In this document: positions 1 through 8,070 of the stretch, piece by piece
How positions within the stretch are numbered: position 1 is the stretch's first letter
Layout: the number at the start of each line of letters is the position of its first letter
NCBI GenBank assembly: GCA_012842495.1
Contig: DUSS01000063.1
Location: 1 to 57,926 of the forward strand
Length of the DNA: 57,926 nucleotides
Origin: Candidatus Fermentithermobacillaceae bacterium
Lineage (GTDB): Bacteria; Bacillota; Sulfobacillia; Fermentithermobacillales; DUSS01
Direction of reading: 5' to 3'
Notes under the pieces: generated by a model
Seen by the model: the letters and a program-made list of their open reading frames with translations, nothing else
The model's database searches: none
What the model was told of the DNA's origin: nothing
Program-made: the position numbers and the translations under genes

Positions 1-668
1 GCGCCGCCGAACCCGGTCCACGAGGGCTGTCCTCCCCATCTCGACCACTGAGCTACGCTGGAGGGCCCCATGCCTCCCTGACCTTCGCCAGCTTGCGTCC
101 CGGTCCACCGTCCACCCGGCCAGGCGCCACCCTGGAAGCCACCGGTTTGCCAGCCAGTCCCGGCACCTCCACCGGCCGCACCTGTCCAGCCGGAGGGGTT
201 ACCGGCCTGCCACTGAGCCCCCGTCTGCCAACCCCCGCCCGGGGGTTGCCACGCACCCTGGGCTTGCGGATTCATTCCGGCAGCACCGGCCCCGGTTTGC
301 CATGTCTGGCCTTGATAGCCCATTCCCTGACCCTGCTGCATGCTCATAGCCGGAATCTGACCTCCCGTCGTTCCCTGTGTAATCGCGCCAACCGTGCTAC
401 GCGACCGCTCAGCCACGTTCCTGAGTTCGGTCAAATCGGCGTTGTCGGCTGGCTTGACTGGATACCAACCCTTGGAATTAAGGTAATCGAAGACCTGACG
501 CGCCTCGGACTGGGTATCGCTGTGCACCTGCTGGAGCACAGACCTGAGTTCGGGGTTCTGTGACTCGAGGATGGCGGGCGCATAGTAATAATTGGCCAGG
601 TACTTATGGCCCGTCAGGATGTCTTCGGCGATCTCCCTATCCGAGAATTGCCTGGCCATCTCAGACAC
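1..668 (-). CDS. CotF-family spore coat protein with Gly/Gln/Trp-rich tail (partial, runs off left edge)
   Basis: I read this frame directly on the minus strand; it is open at the left edge, so the C-terminus is missing. A GTG start at 668 has AGGAGGT about 8 nt upstream; an ATG three codons in (659) is an alternative. Residues 1 to about 95 look like a CotF/ferritin-like coat helix pair (motifs FSDREIAEDILTGHKYLANYY and LRSVLQQVHSDTQ), including the typical 'LNSKGWY' segment. From about residue 115 the sequence turns into a low-complexity tail rich in Gly, Gln, Trp and Met (repeated GWQTG-type units), which continues to the edge. CotF-type proteins sit in the spore coat. The downstream half of the cluster is sleB-ypeB, so a spore surface role is likely. 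The tail could mediate assembly or hydration, which is inference. Confidence 0.8.
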   Translation of the reverse strand, partial: MSEMARQFSDREIAEDILTGHKYLANYYYAPAILESQNPELRSVLQQVHSDTQSEARQVFDYLNSKGWYPVKPADNADLTELRNVAERSRSTVGAITQGTTGGQIPAMSMQQGQGMGYQGQTWQTGAGAAGMNPQAQGAWQPPGGGWQTGAQWQAGNPSGWTGAAGGGAGTGWQTGGFQGGAWPGGRWTGTQAGEGQGGMGPSSVAQWSRWGGQPSWTGFGG

Positions 669-725
669 CTTCCATACCTCCTTCTCAAAACCGGTCGTTC
701 TCACAGTCTGTTTCCCTCCCCGAAG

Positions 726-908
726 CTACCGAACGTGACTAGCCAGGAGGTCCACATGGCGCCTGCACGTTGAAAGGAGATTGTCCACAATCTGACGGAG
801 TCCCGGATCCTGTATCTGGTCCCGGTAATTGGCGAGTTTCTTGCACATGAGGGTTTCTCCTTTTAAGCACTCGCCGAGATACCAAGCTTCCGTCTGGCTC
901 AGGGGCAA
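726..908 (-). CDS. small spore-coat-type protein (60 aa)
   Basis: Sixty-residue protein, mostly helical, with motifs MCKKLANYRDQIQDPGLRQI and TCRRHVDLL. This resembles the small coat proteins found beside CotF-type genes in spore-forming Bacillota (the ferritin-like 'helper' family), though I cannot name the family with certainty. The start is TTG at 908: the in-frame codon three positions upstream is TGA, and GGAGGTGAT lies 9 nt before the TTG. It lies 57 nt upstream of the CotF-type gene on the same strand and downstream of ypeB, so it probably shares sporulation expression. Two Cys residues could allow cross-linking (inference). Confidence 0.7.
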   Translation of the reverse strand: MPLSQTEAWYLGECLKGETLMCKKLANYRDQIQDPGLRQIVDNLLSTCRRHVDLLASHVR

Positions 909-1080
909 TTTGCATCACCTCCTCCCGGTCGTACCTATGATTCCTCTCCGGTCGGCGGGGTATTCCCGCTTGCTGCGGAACGGGGATTTAGGCCGTCGTA
1001 CATCCTTTGCAAATCGCTGGATCGAGCCAGGCGGCATCCACACGCTTGGAGGGCTTTCCCGCGAAGGGCGACGAACCCGG

Positions 1081-2463
1081 TCAGGATGTGACGGCGCCCG
1101 AAGGGCTCTCGACTACTCTCAGGATTATCTCCTCTCTCCCGGTCTGGGCGTTGATGTAAACAAGGTAGGTGTCCTGGTCCTTTTGAACCCTGAACTCCCA
1201 GGCCAGTATCTCCTGACCGGACGGTCTCGGAGCTACTACAAGCCGGGGAGACCCCACCTGTTTCAAGGAAGGGTCGAGAACTTTCGCCGCCTCTTCCGGT
1301 CCGTACACGGTCGACGCCGGGAAGTCCCGGGTTACGTGATTCGTCAGATACGCAGTCTGGTCGAAGGCAACGATCCTCCCGGTATCAAGAGCTACCTCCA
1401 CCCTTACCGTGTCCGGGTAGAGCACCACTTTTTGCCCGCGGAGGGTCGTAGTGGGAGCGAACGCCAGGACCACCCTGGAGGAAGCCGGCGTTCCTTTACG
1501 CCAGCCGGTCTCCACCATGTCCCCAAACCCTTTGGATGCGAGGAAGCTTTTGGCTCTCTCCCTTGCCCCGTCCAGGGTCAACCGGGGAGTTCCGGGAAGC
1601 CGGGAATCCTGAACCCACAGCACGCACCCGCCTGACCTTGAGACAGCTGCGGTGAGCTCACTTCCGTCCCGCCGTTTACCCGTAACCATATAGCAGGGGA
1701 TCGCGCCGTCGACCCTCTCCACCCTGACGCTGTCCCACGCGTCGTCCGTGGGTATAAAAGAGAGCCCCAACTCCTTGGCCCGATCCTGGGTGATCTCCTG
1801 GCCCACGAACGCGGAGGCAAGGGGCTTCTGCTTCAGGTTTTGCTCGGAAAACGGGCCGTCGTAGGTAGGTGACGGTACGCTTTGCAAGAGATCATCGATC
1901 TCGGAAAATCCCCGGAACAACGGATCGTCGGGAGGACTAGCTCCAAAGGGTACTGCTGAAAGGAGGGCCCCGAACCTGGAGCCCGTGACCGCCACCCTCG
2001 TACCGGTATCCGCGAGCATCGCGGCGAGGTCCTTTACGCTCCCCTCCAGCCGGTTGAGTTCCGCCCACTCGTCCGGGGTCACCACATCACCTCTGGCGAT
2101 TTTCTGCGACAGCACCAGGGCGTAGTCCCCGACGACGCCGAAAAACTGCTTGAGGCGAGTGAGATCAACCGAAGCGATGGGCGCCAGGGATACGGCTTCC
2201 TGAGCGGCCCCCGCATGATACCAGCAGTTGGTGAGAAAGGTGACTTTCTGCCCGGAGCTCGACGCGCCCCTGGCCTTGGCCATCGCAGCTTCCATGTTCT
2301 CCACGTGGTTAATGAGACTGAACAACGCCCGTTGCCTCGTGGCTGTGACTTGCAAACGACTTGACCGCGCCGCCCGGTACTGGGATATCCCGAATCCGAC
2401 CGCCAGGAGCGCCACGACGGCGAGGGCGTACAGAGCTATCCTGTCTCTTCGGCCACCGTTCAC
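1081..2463 (-). CDS. ypeB: spore germination protein YpeB
   Basis: 460 aa, close to the usual YpeB length of about 450. An N-terminal membrane segment lies at roughly residues 9-28, followed by a long helical region and a C-terminal half with repeated YpeB/PepSY-type segments (for example around 'SEQNLKQKPLASAFVGQEITQ' and 'TLDGARERAKSFLASKGF'). In Bacillus, YpeB is needed for stable incorporation of the cortex-lytic enzyme SleB in the spore, and both are degraded or released at germination. Here it lies directly downstream of sleB (22 nt gap), the conserved order. It probably sits on the inner spore membrane facing the cortex. Expression in the forespore from the candidate sigma-G promoter upstream of sleB is inferred. 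Confidence 0.93.
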   Translation of the reverse strand: MNGGRRDRIALYALAVVALLAVGFGISQYRAARSSRLQVTATRQRALFSLINHVENMEAAMAKARGASSSGQKVTFLTNCWYHAGAAQEAVSLAPIASVDLTRLKQFFGVVGDYALVLSQKIARGDVVTPDEWAELNRLEGSVKDLAAMLADTGTRVAVTGSRFGALLSAVPFGASPPDDPLFRGFSEIDDLLQSVPSPTYDGPFSEQNLKQKPLASAFVGQEITQDRAKELGLSFIPTDDAWDSVRVERVDGAIPCYMVTGKRRDGSELTAAVSRSGGCVLWVQDSRLPGTPRLTLDGARERAKSFLASKGFGDMVETGWRKGTPASSRVVLAFAPTTTLRGQKVVLYPDTVRVEVALDTGRIVAFDQTAYLTNHVTRDFPASTVYGPEEAAKVLDPSLKQVGSPRLVVAPRPSGQEILAWEFRVQKDQDTYLVYINAQTGREEIILRVVESPSGAVTS

Positions 2464-2485
2464 ACTTCTTCACCGTCCTCTGTAT

Positions 2486-2962
2486 CTAACGAGCAAAGAC
2501 ATGACTTCCGATTTGTGTGATTATCGTCCGCGTCCAGATCCAGGGACTCACCGGTTTCGCCGGGTTCCAGAAAAAGAGGGCGCCGTACGTCGGGTCCCAG
2601 CCGTTCAGGGCAAGCTCGGCCGCTCGGTAATTGACGGCCGAAGGCGGCGCGGACCATATCAGGCCGTTTGACACCGACTCGAAGGCACCAGGTTCATAGA
2701 TAACCCCTGGAACGGTGTTGGGGAACTGAGGATGCCTTGTCCTGTTGAGGACCACCGCCCCTACGCCGACCTGACCCGCAAAAGGTTCCCCCGTAGCTTC
2801 TCCCATGATGAGGCGGGATATCAGATTAACCTCGTCCCACCAGCTTTCGGGAGCTGCCAGGACGTGTTCGGGAGCGGCAAAGATCACGGGAATATCCGAC
2901 GGCAAAAGGGGCGCAAAGGCGACCGGCAGGAAAAGCAACAGCAGAAAAAGCCACCGCCTCAT
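2486..2962 (-). CDS. sleB: spore cortex-lytic enzyme SleB, short form without PG-binding domain
   Basis: 158 aa. A signal peptide or anchor spans residues 1 to about 30 (MRRWLFLLLLFLPVAFAPLL), and the Hydrolase_2 catalytic domain fills residues 42-158. The family's catalytic Glu is E55 in the GEATGEP motif, followed by 'GQVGVGAVVLNR' and the C-terminal 'ALFFWNP' segment. SleB is a lytic transglycosylase acting on muramic-lactam cortex peptidoglycan during germination. Bacillus SleB normally has an N-terminal peptidoglycan-binding domain of about 70 residues; that is absent here, so the protein is built like CwlJ plus a signal peptide. Adjacency to ypeB supports the SleB assignment. Retention of activity is likely because the catalytic motif is intact. 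Confidence 0.9.
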   Translation of the reverse strand: MRRWLFLLLLFLPVAFAPLLPSDIPVIFAAPEHVLAAPESWWDEVNLISRLIMGEATGEPFAGQVGVGAVVLNRTRHPQFPNTVPGVIYEPGAFESVSNGLIWSAPPSAVNYRAAELALNGWDPTYGALFFWNPAKPVSPWIWTRTIITQIGSHVFAR

Positions 2963-3001
2963 GGTCTTCCTGTCCCTCCCTCCTAATAGGGGTATCGAAC
3001 A

Positions 3002-3033
3002 TAGGATGTCTTAGGAGGGAAGGCACCTATTCC
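3002..3033 (-). promoter_or_regulatory. candidate forespore (sigma-G-like) promoter of sleB-ypeB
   Basis: On the minus strand a -10-like CATCCTA (3008 to 3002) matches the sigma-G pattern CATnnTA, with GGAATA (3033 to 3028) upstream as a -35-like element, spacer 19 nt (usual 17-18). It lies in the 78-nt gap after mltG and about 40 nt before the sleB start. The motif fit is imperfect; the argument rests partly on the known sigma-G control of sleB-ypeB in Bacillus. Confidence 0.4.
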
Positions 3034-3040
3034 CGGAGGA

Positions 3041-4078
3041 CTATTGTCCCTGGTACTTCCTCACGTTTCTGAGGTGCTCTTCGTAGGTCCGGGCAAAGGC
3101 GTGGGTTCCGTCGTTCTTGGATACAAAGTAAAGGTAATCAACGGAAGCGGGATTGATCACCGCTTCCAGCGCCGCCTTGCCGAAGCCGGCAATGGGACCG
3201 GGCGGAAGCCCGGGGTATTTGTAAGTATTATAGGGGGAATCGAATGCCAAGTCCTTGTAGAGAGGAACCCCCGAAGTCTTCCCCACGGCGTACAGAACCG
3301 TCGGGTCGGCGTCGAGTTTCATGCCTATGGCCAACCTGTTCAAAAACACCCGAGCGATGACCGGCCGCTCCTCGGGGCTGACAGCTTCTTTTTCCACGAT
3401 GGATGCGAGGGTTGCGAGCTGGTGTGGGGAAAGACCGTGCTTGCCCGCGTTCTTCTCGAGAAGCCCCCCTGCTACCTGCGAAAACCTCTTGATCATCATG
3501 ACCACGAGGTCCCGCTCGGTAAGACCCCTTCTTATGTAGTAAGTATCCGGGAACAAGTACCCTTCCACGGGGTACCTGGTTTTTTCCAGTTCCGCCGGGG
3601 TGGCCCACTTCCTCACCAGTTCCGGGTCCTTACATGCCTCCAGAAAAGCTTCTTTGGAGCCAAAACCTCTTTCTTCAATCACCATAGCTATTTGCTCGAC
3701 CGACAATCCCTCCCGGATGGTCAGCCGGTAATGGATGACCCTTCCTTGGCGAATGCTGGACATCACGTCGAAAAGGGTCATCCCGGGTTCGAAAATGTAC
3801 TCTCCCGCTTGAAGATCACCCTGGATCCCGAGGATTCTCGCAAATACCCGGAAAAGGAAGGGACTTTTTATTACCCCCTTGGAGTGAAGCTCGAAAGCTA
3901 TTTGGGATGTACTGCTTCCTTCCGGAATGACCACTACGACACCGGAGCTCTCAGGAGGAAGGGGGGATGCGGTGAAAAAGGCGATGAGCGATACCACAGC
4001 GAGAGCGACCAACAAGGAAAGACCCACGCCGTATCGCTTCCACAATCGCTTTTTAAGAAGTACATCCCCCGATTTCAT
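3041..4078 (-). CDS. mltG: endolytic murein transglycosylase MltG (YceG family)
   Basis: 345 aa. Short cytoplasmic tail, one membrane segment at about residues 18-36, a LysM-like domain at about 45-110 (VVVVIPEGSSTSQIAFELHSKGVI) and the catalytic YceG domain at 115-340. The family's catalytic Glu is E229 in 'SIVEKEA', with the conserved 'ADPTVLYA', 'SPYNTY' and 'PGLPPGPI' motifs. MltG cuts nascent glycan strands at the membrane and sets their length. It follows ruvX and the DUF1292 gene on the same strand, a common Bacillota order. The ATG at 4078 has only a weak ribosome binding site, but no better in-frame start precedes the membrane segment. Confidence 0.95.
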   Translation of the reverse strand: MKSGDVLLKKRLWKRYGVGLSLLVALAVVSLIAFFTASPLPPESSGVVVVIPEGSSTSQIAFELHSKGVIKSPFLFRVFARILGIQGDLQAGEYIFEPGMTLFDVMSSIRQGRVIHYRLTIREGLSVEQIAMVIEERGFGSKEAFLEACKDPELVRKWATPAELEKTRYPVEGYLFPDTYYIRRGLTERDLVVMMIKRFSQVAGGLLEKNAGKHGLSPHQLATLASIVEKEAVSPEERPVIARVFLNRLAIGMKLDADPTVLYAVGKTSGVPLYKDLAFDSPYNTYKYPGLPPGPIAGFGKAALEAVINPASVDYLYFVSKNDGTHAFARTYEEHLRNVRKYQGQ

Positions 4079-4123
4079 TCCGGTTTATCCCGGTTTCCTA
4101 CTGAGGCATGCGGAAACTAGGGT

Positions 4124-4555
4124 TCAAAGGCGGCCGCCAAGATTTCCGGGGTCCTCGTCACCTTCGTCGTCTTCTCCACCCTCATCGTCTTCATCGCCGT
4201 ATTCATCTTCTTCGTATTCGTCTTCTTCATTTTCGTCGTAATCTCCCTCATCTTGTTCGAGCTCGTCTTCGTCCCCGGAAACGAGCTCTTCCATCTCCAC
4301 CTCTTCCCACGCCCTCGATACGAGTTCCCATTCGGCATCGTCGGTGATGCTATGAAGAACATACTCGTCGTTTTCCCGGTCCAGCCTCAAGATTACGACG
4401 AGGGGCTCATCCGAATCCCGTTCCTCCTCGGGCAGGAGAACGACGTATTGCTTCCCACCGGCCATCAAGTGGTCGTATATCATAAAGAACCTGTGAAGCC
4501 GGCCGTTTTCATCCTCGAGTTCAATGGGGGAATCGAAGTCGTTCCAATCTTCCAT
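4124..4555 (-). CDS. DUF1292 (UPF0473, YrzB-like) protein with long acidic tail
   Basis: 143 aa. The first ~90 residues match the DUF1292 pattern (EDENGRLHRFFMIYDHLMAGGKQYVVLLPE and 'RLDRENDEYVLHSITDDAEWE'). From about residue 92 the chain is almost purely Glu, Asp, Tyr and Gly, longer than the usual short acidic end of this family. Function is unknown in the family. It sits 7 nt after ruvX and 45 nt before mltG, the same company it keeps across Bacillota. The acidic stretch is encoded by GA-rich DNA, so length variation between strains by slippage is plausible (inference). Confidence 0.9.
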   Translation of the reverse strand: MEDWNDFDSPIELEDENGRLHRFFMIYDHLMAGGKQYVVLLPEEERDSDEPLVVILRLDRENDEYVLHSITDDAEWELVSRAWEEVEMEELVSGDEDELEQDEGDYDENEEDEYEEDEYGDEDDEGGEDDEGDEDPGNLGGRL

Positions 4556-4562
4556 GGGAAGT

Positions 4563-5042
4563 TCACCCTTTCAGCGGAGTTTCCGGAGGCTCGTCGTCCT
4601 TCATCTCACCCGAACAGACCTTTTCCCCCGTCCTGAGACTTTGCATGTATCCCTCGAGAATGAGAACGGCGGCCGCCTGGTCTATCTTCAACCTTCTCTT
4701 CCGTCTCGACTTATCCAAGGCTATCATTTCTTTGTCCGCCTGTGAAGTGGTCAACCTTTCATCCCAGGTGACGACCGTTTTTCCGGTCCTCGAAGCGAGC
4801 TTTCTCGAAAAACGCAGGGCGGCGCGGGAACGGTCGCCGAAACTTCCATCCATGTTCCTGGGTACGCCCACCACCGCGAGATCGGCGTTATGCTTCTCCA
4901 TGAGACAGGCAACCTTTTCTATCAGCTGGTCCCATCCGGCGAATTCAATAGTGGCAAGCGGGTGGGCAAACATCCCCGCGTCGTCGCTCACGGAGATCCC
5001 CACCCGCCTGTCACCTAAGTCTATCCCGATCATCCGCCCCAT
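4563..5042 (-). CDS. ruvX: RuvX/YqgF Holliday junction resolvase family protein
   Basis: 159 aa, RNase H-like fold. Acidic catalytic positions expected for the family are visible: D8 in 'IGIDLGDRRVG', E95 region in 'VVTWDERLTTSQAD', and an Asp in 'KIDQAAAVLILEGYM'. The conserved 'VVGVPRNMDGSFGDRS' segment is present. Family members act in DNA recombination intermediates or in 16S rRNA 5'-end maturation. The ATG at 5042 lies 3 nt after the stop of the upstream reductase gene, so translation is probably coupled. In most Bacillota it follows alaS and ireB; here those lie 7.5 kb away, so the cluster has been split. Confidence 0.95.
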   Translation of the reverse strand: MGRMIGIDLGDRRVGISVSDDAGMFAHPLATIEFAGWDQLIEKVACLMEKHNADLAVVGVPRNMDGSFGDRSRAALRFSRKLASRTGKTVVTWDERLTTSQADKEMIALDKSRRKRRLKIDQAAAVLILEGYMQSLRTGEKVCSGEMKDDEPPETPLKG

Positions 5043-5045
5043 TCT

Positions 5046-5996
5046 TCAGAGCACCTTGATGGAAAAATCCGGGCAAACTCTCGAGCAGTAACCGCAAAGC
5101 ATGCATTTGGAGGGGTCCACCACAGCCTTACCGCTCTCGAGGGTTACCGCCCCGAAACCGCAGACTTTCACACACTCACCGCAGCCGGTGCACCAGTCCT
5201 CCACCACGACCCTCCTGAGAGCACCCCGGGTCTCGGCTTCCGCAGCCCGCGGAACCTCTCCCCCGGACAGAACGGAACACGCAAACAGGACTTCCGCGCG
5301 GGACTTGACGCCCACAGCGACACTGGAAACAAAGGGAAGGTCCCGAACGTACGCCAGCGCCTCCCTGGCCCTTCGATAAAGATGTCCTCCCCCAAGGGCT
5401 TTCATGACGTAAACGCCCTTGCCGCAGGAGCTCGCAAACGAGAGCGCTTCTTCCATGTCCTGTCTGGTTCCGTCTCTGATCCCGAGACCCTCCAGGTTTA
5501 AGATGGCGAAAATCACGTCCACCTCGTCCATCAGAGACGCGGCGCGTACGCAAGCTACGTGATGGGTGGAAACCATGACGGCCTTTATCCATCCCCTGGA
5601 CTTGGCTCCGGCCAGGAACTCGAGGGCTTCCCGGTGCCCTTTCAGGGTGAGACCCGACTCCTGCTGGTGAAGGCCGAAGATGTCCACTACGTCTCTGTGC
5701 ATGGATTTCCTGGCCAGGTCAAGGCTCCTCGCCATCTCCCCGCGGGTCACGGCGAAGCTTCGCGAAGCGATCACCGCGTCCTCCAACCCGGGCAACACCC
5801 GGGAATCGAGGAACTCGTAAGTGCCGTAGAGCTCCGCCGTGTCGAAGAAATTCACCCCGCATTCGAGGGCGAAGGCGATGAGGTCCCGGCCGTCTTTCAA
5901 AGAGAGATTGGCCTGGCCGGGACCTATGTTCAGAGTCCCGAAGCAGAAGGGCGATACCGAGATCCCCGTCTTTCCCAATGTCCTGTTTCGCATCAT
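5046..5996 (-). CDS. aldo/keto reductase with C-terminal 2x[4Fe-4S] ferredoxin domain
   Basis: 316 aa from the ATG at 5996 (MMRNRTLGKTGISV...); the frame runs 20 codons further up to a TTG overlapping the previous stop, but the family begins at this ATG. Residues 1-270 form the AKR barrel ('FFDTAELYG' with the Asp and Tyr of the active site, 'STHH' for the His). Residues 280-316 hold two CxxCxxCxxxC clusters (CTGCGECVKVC and CMLCGYCSRVC), all eight Cys present. Such AKR-ferredoxin fusions occur in anaerobes and are presumed oxidoreductases; substrate unknown. It is sandwiched between the FBP aldolase/phosphatase gene and ruvX with near-zero spacing. Confidence 0.9.
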   Translation of the reverse strand: MMRNRTLGKTGISVSPFCFGTLNIGPGQANLSLKDGRDLIAFALECGVNFFDTAELYGTYEFLDSRVLPGLEDAVIASRSFAVTRGEMARSLDLARKSMHRDVVDIFGLHQQESGLTLKGHREALEFLAGAKSRGWIKAVMVSTHHVACVRAASLMDEVDVIFAILNLEGLGIRDGTRQDMEEALSFASSCGKGVYVMKALGGGHLYRRAREALAYVRDLPFVSSVAVGVKSRAEVLFACSVLSGGEVPRAAEAETRGALRRVVVEDWCTGCGECVKVCGFGAVTLESGKAVVDPSKCMLCGYCSRVCPDFSIKVL

Positions 5997-6048
5997 CCCG
6001 CCGCCAACCGCCGCCTTTCCGTCCTCCGGCGAGCGCTTCCTCCCGGCC

Positions 6049-7149
6049 TCACTCAAGGGGCATGAACCTGTCCTTGAGTTTCTTCATCACGTCCGGCATC
6101 GTAGTATACTCCAGCTCGTCCAGAGGCAATCTGTGCGGCTCAAAGGGCCCCAGCGACCGCATGTAGTCGGCGATCTGGTTTGCCAGCCGGCGCGCTTCAT
6201 CGAAAGCCCGGTCTTTGAAGAAATCCTGAGGTCCAACCAGCTTCCCTCCGGCGAGCTGGAACCCTAGAGCTACGACCCTGGGAGGCCCGTCGAATCTGGT
6301 GGGACACGAGTCATCCATTGCTGACGGCATGAGGGGTCCATAGTGGGACCCTCTCATCCAGCCGGCCACCAGGTGCGGGTGGGCGAAAGGCTCAAGCACC
6401 TCCCCCACTGCCGGCATGCCGCTCTGGGCTCTAACGATGAGCACCGGATCATCCTTTCCCACATACCTTCCGGCCATCAGGTTCAAACGCTGGGTGGTGG
6501 AACAAGCGCAGATCTCTCCCCCCAGAGTCCTGGAATAGACCGCCTTCACGCAGTAACGGCCTGGCGCGCCTATGAACACGAGTAGGTCGTATATCTCTTC
6601 GGGGCAATGGAAAATCACTTTTTTATGCTGGATGAGGTCGTGGACCTCGAAATCGAAACCCAGGTGCATCTTGGGGTCTATCACCAGACCCGCGGTGTTG
6701 AACGGGTCGGCGAACATCTTGTACAGCGGGAAATTCCACGCCCCCGGTTCGGTCTTGTCGGCCATGAAGATAACGACGGGCTCGGATGGCCTCTCTTCGA
6801 ACTCCATCTCGGCCACCCCGGGTCCCATACCTTTGACGTTTCCGCTGAAAGTGTCGGCAAGCAGATCCTGTCCTGCCCCGTACAGTTTCAGTTTCTTGGC
6901 CACACCGGTGCACTCCACAAAGGTATCCCAGGCCAACCTGTGGATACCGGTGTCATCCACGCCACGTTGGTGGGTCATTATGAGCTCGATGTCGTCTCCG
7001 ACGTGGGTGACGAAGAAGTCGATAAGGAGGTCTTTGCCCTTTTGAGCCAGCGTGTCACGGGCCTTCGTCAAAAGCTCTTCGTGGACGCCGGAATGGCCCA
7101 CAAACCCACCTACGTCCGCCTTGATCACAGAAAGAGTTACGCGTGCCAA
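6049..7149 (-). CDS. fructose-1,6-bisphosphate aldolase/phosphatase (bifunctional, archaeal type)
   Basis: 366 aa. It starts with 'ARVTLSVIKADVGGFVGHSG', the hallmark N-terminus with the metal-binding Asp. Further family motifs are 'THVGDDIELIMTH', 'YCVKAVYSRTLGG' (Schiff-base Lys and Tyr region), 'DDPVLIVRAQSGMPAVGE' and 'GSHYGPLMP'. The enzyme converts triose phosphates directly to fructose-6-phosphate in gluconeogenesis and is common in archaea and deep-branching or thermophilic bacteria. I chose the TTG at 7149 because GGAGGGATG lies just upstream and the family begins here; the longest frame would add 17 non-conserved residues. Stop overlaps the upstream extension of the next gene, suggesting one operon. 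Confidence 0.95.
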   Translation of the reverse strand: MARVTLSVIKADVGGFVGHSGVHEELLTKARDTLAQKGKDLLIDFFVTHVGDDIELIMTHQRGVDDTGIHRLAWDTFVECTGVAKKLKLYGAGQDLLADTFSGNVKGMGPGVAEMEFEERPSEPVVIFMADKTEPGAWNFPLYKMFADPFNTAGLVIDPKMHLGFDFEVHDLIQHKKVIFHCPEEIYDLLVFIGAPGRYCVKAVYSRTLGGEICACSTTQRLNLMAGRYVGKDDPVLIVRAQSGMPAVGEVLEPFAHPHLVAGWMRGSHYGPLMPSAMDDSCPTRFDGPPRVVALGFQLAGGKLVGPQDFFKDRAFDEARRLANQIADYMRSLGPFEPHRLPLDELEYTTMPDVMKKLKDRFMPLE

Positions 7150-7245
7150 GAAATCATCCCTCCGGTTAGTGATAAAAGACGGATACGAATTCGTCCGCAA
7201 TCCCTCGTTTCCCTTCCGAACAAAAGCTAGGGAGCTCCCAAACTT

Positions 7246-7935
7246 TTACCCCGCCCGTACCCTTCTACGTCTTAACACCAGGGAAAAGACCATGCCCGCG
7301 AGAAATCCTCCCACATGAGCCCACCAGGCGACCCCGCCCTGAGCGGTCACCCCAAGGGAAGCGGCTCCAGACAAGAGATTCGTCACAAACCACAGGAACA
7401 GGAAGATAATGGCTGGCACCTCAACCACGGGAATGAAAATCCCTAGAGGTATGGCGGCCAGCACCCGGGAACGGGGGAAATTGAGGAAATACGCACCGAG
7501 AACCCCAGCCACCGCCCCGCTGGCGCCTACGGTGGGGACCCGTGAGAGCGGCGCGGCAACCACGTGGGCAACCCCAGCCGCGACTCCAACTGTGAGGTAA
7601 AAGAGAAGGTACCTCCCGTGTCCCAAAAGGTCCTCAACGTTGTCCCCGAAAACGAACAGGTACAGCATGTTGCCGAAGATGTGAACCCAACCCACGTGTA
7701 TGAACATAGATGTGAGGAACGACAGGGGTCCGGAAATGTGAGCGAGAACCGCCGGGGAAAAAGCGCCCGGGTTAGTTATAACCCTGGGTATGACTCCCCA
7801 TTTGGTTATGAACCAATTGAGTTCCGCATCGGTCAAGGACAGTTCGTATGCGAAAACTATCAGGTTGAGGACGATGAGGGTCCAGTTGACGAACGGTCTC
7901 GACCTGGACCTTTGAGTGTCTCTTATCGGGATCAC
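7246..7935 (-). CDS. rhomboid-family intramembrane serine protease
   Basis: 229 aa with about six membrane segments. Rhomboid signature: 'TSMFIHVGWVHIFGNMLYLFVFGDNVED', catalytic Ser139 in 'VGASGAVAGVLGAYF' and the partner His near residue 207 in 'WAHVGGFLAGM'. Cleaves membrane proteins within the bilayer; the substrate is unknown. It is the first gene of the minus-strand run that continues through the FBP aldolase/phosphatase and RuvX genes, with a 96-nt gap to the next gene. The C-terminus ends in a short basic run (RRRRVRAG), consistent with a cytoplasmic end. Confidence 0.94.
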   Translation of the reverse strand: MIPIRDTQRSRSRPFVNWTLIVLNLIVFAYELSLTDAELNWFITKWGVIPRVITNPGAFSPAVLAHISGPLSFLTSMFIHVGWVHIFGNMLYLFVFGDNVEDLLGHGRYLLFYLTVGVAAGVAHVVAAPLSRVPTVGASGAVAGVLGAYFLNFPRSRVLAAIPLGIFIPVVEVPAIIFLFLWFVTNLLSGAASLGVTAQGGVAWWAHVGGFLAGMVFSLVLRRRRVRAG

Positions 7936-8070
7936 CGCCCGATTCCCCTTTCCAAGCTTTGATTACGGATTCTACTCCGCATCCGAAGGCGCCTCCAGGC
8001 ATTCCCGGAAGGACTTTCACCTCCGCTTTGAGAAGATCGTTGGCCAAACCGAAGAAAAGGATGACCCAGC

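Noticed and set aside
4124-4260. Purine-rich repeat as a regulatory element
   Set aside because: It is the coding sequence for the acidic tail of the DUF1292 protein.
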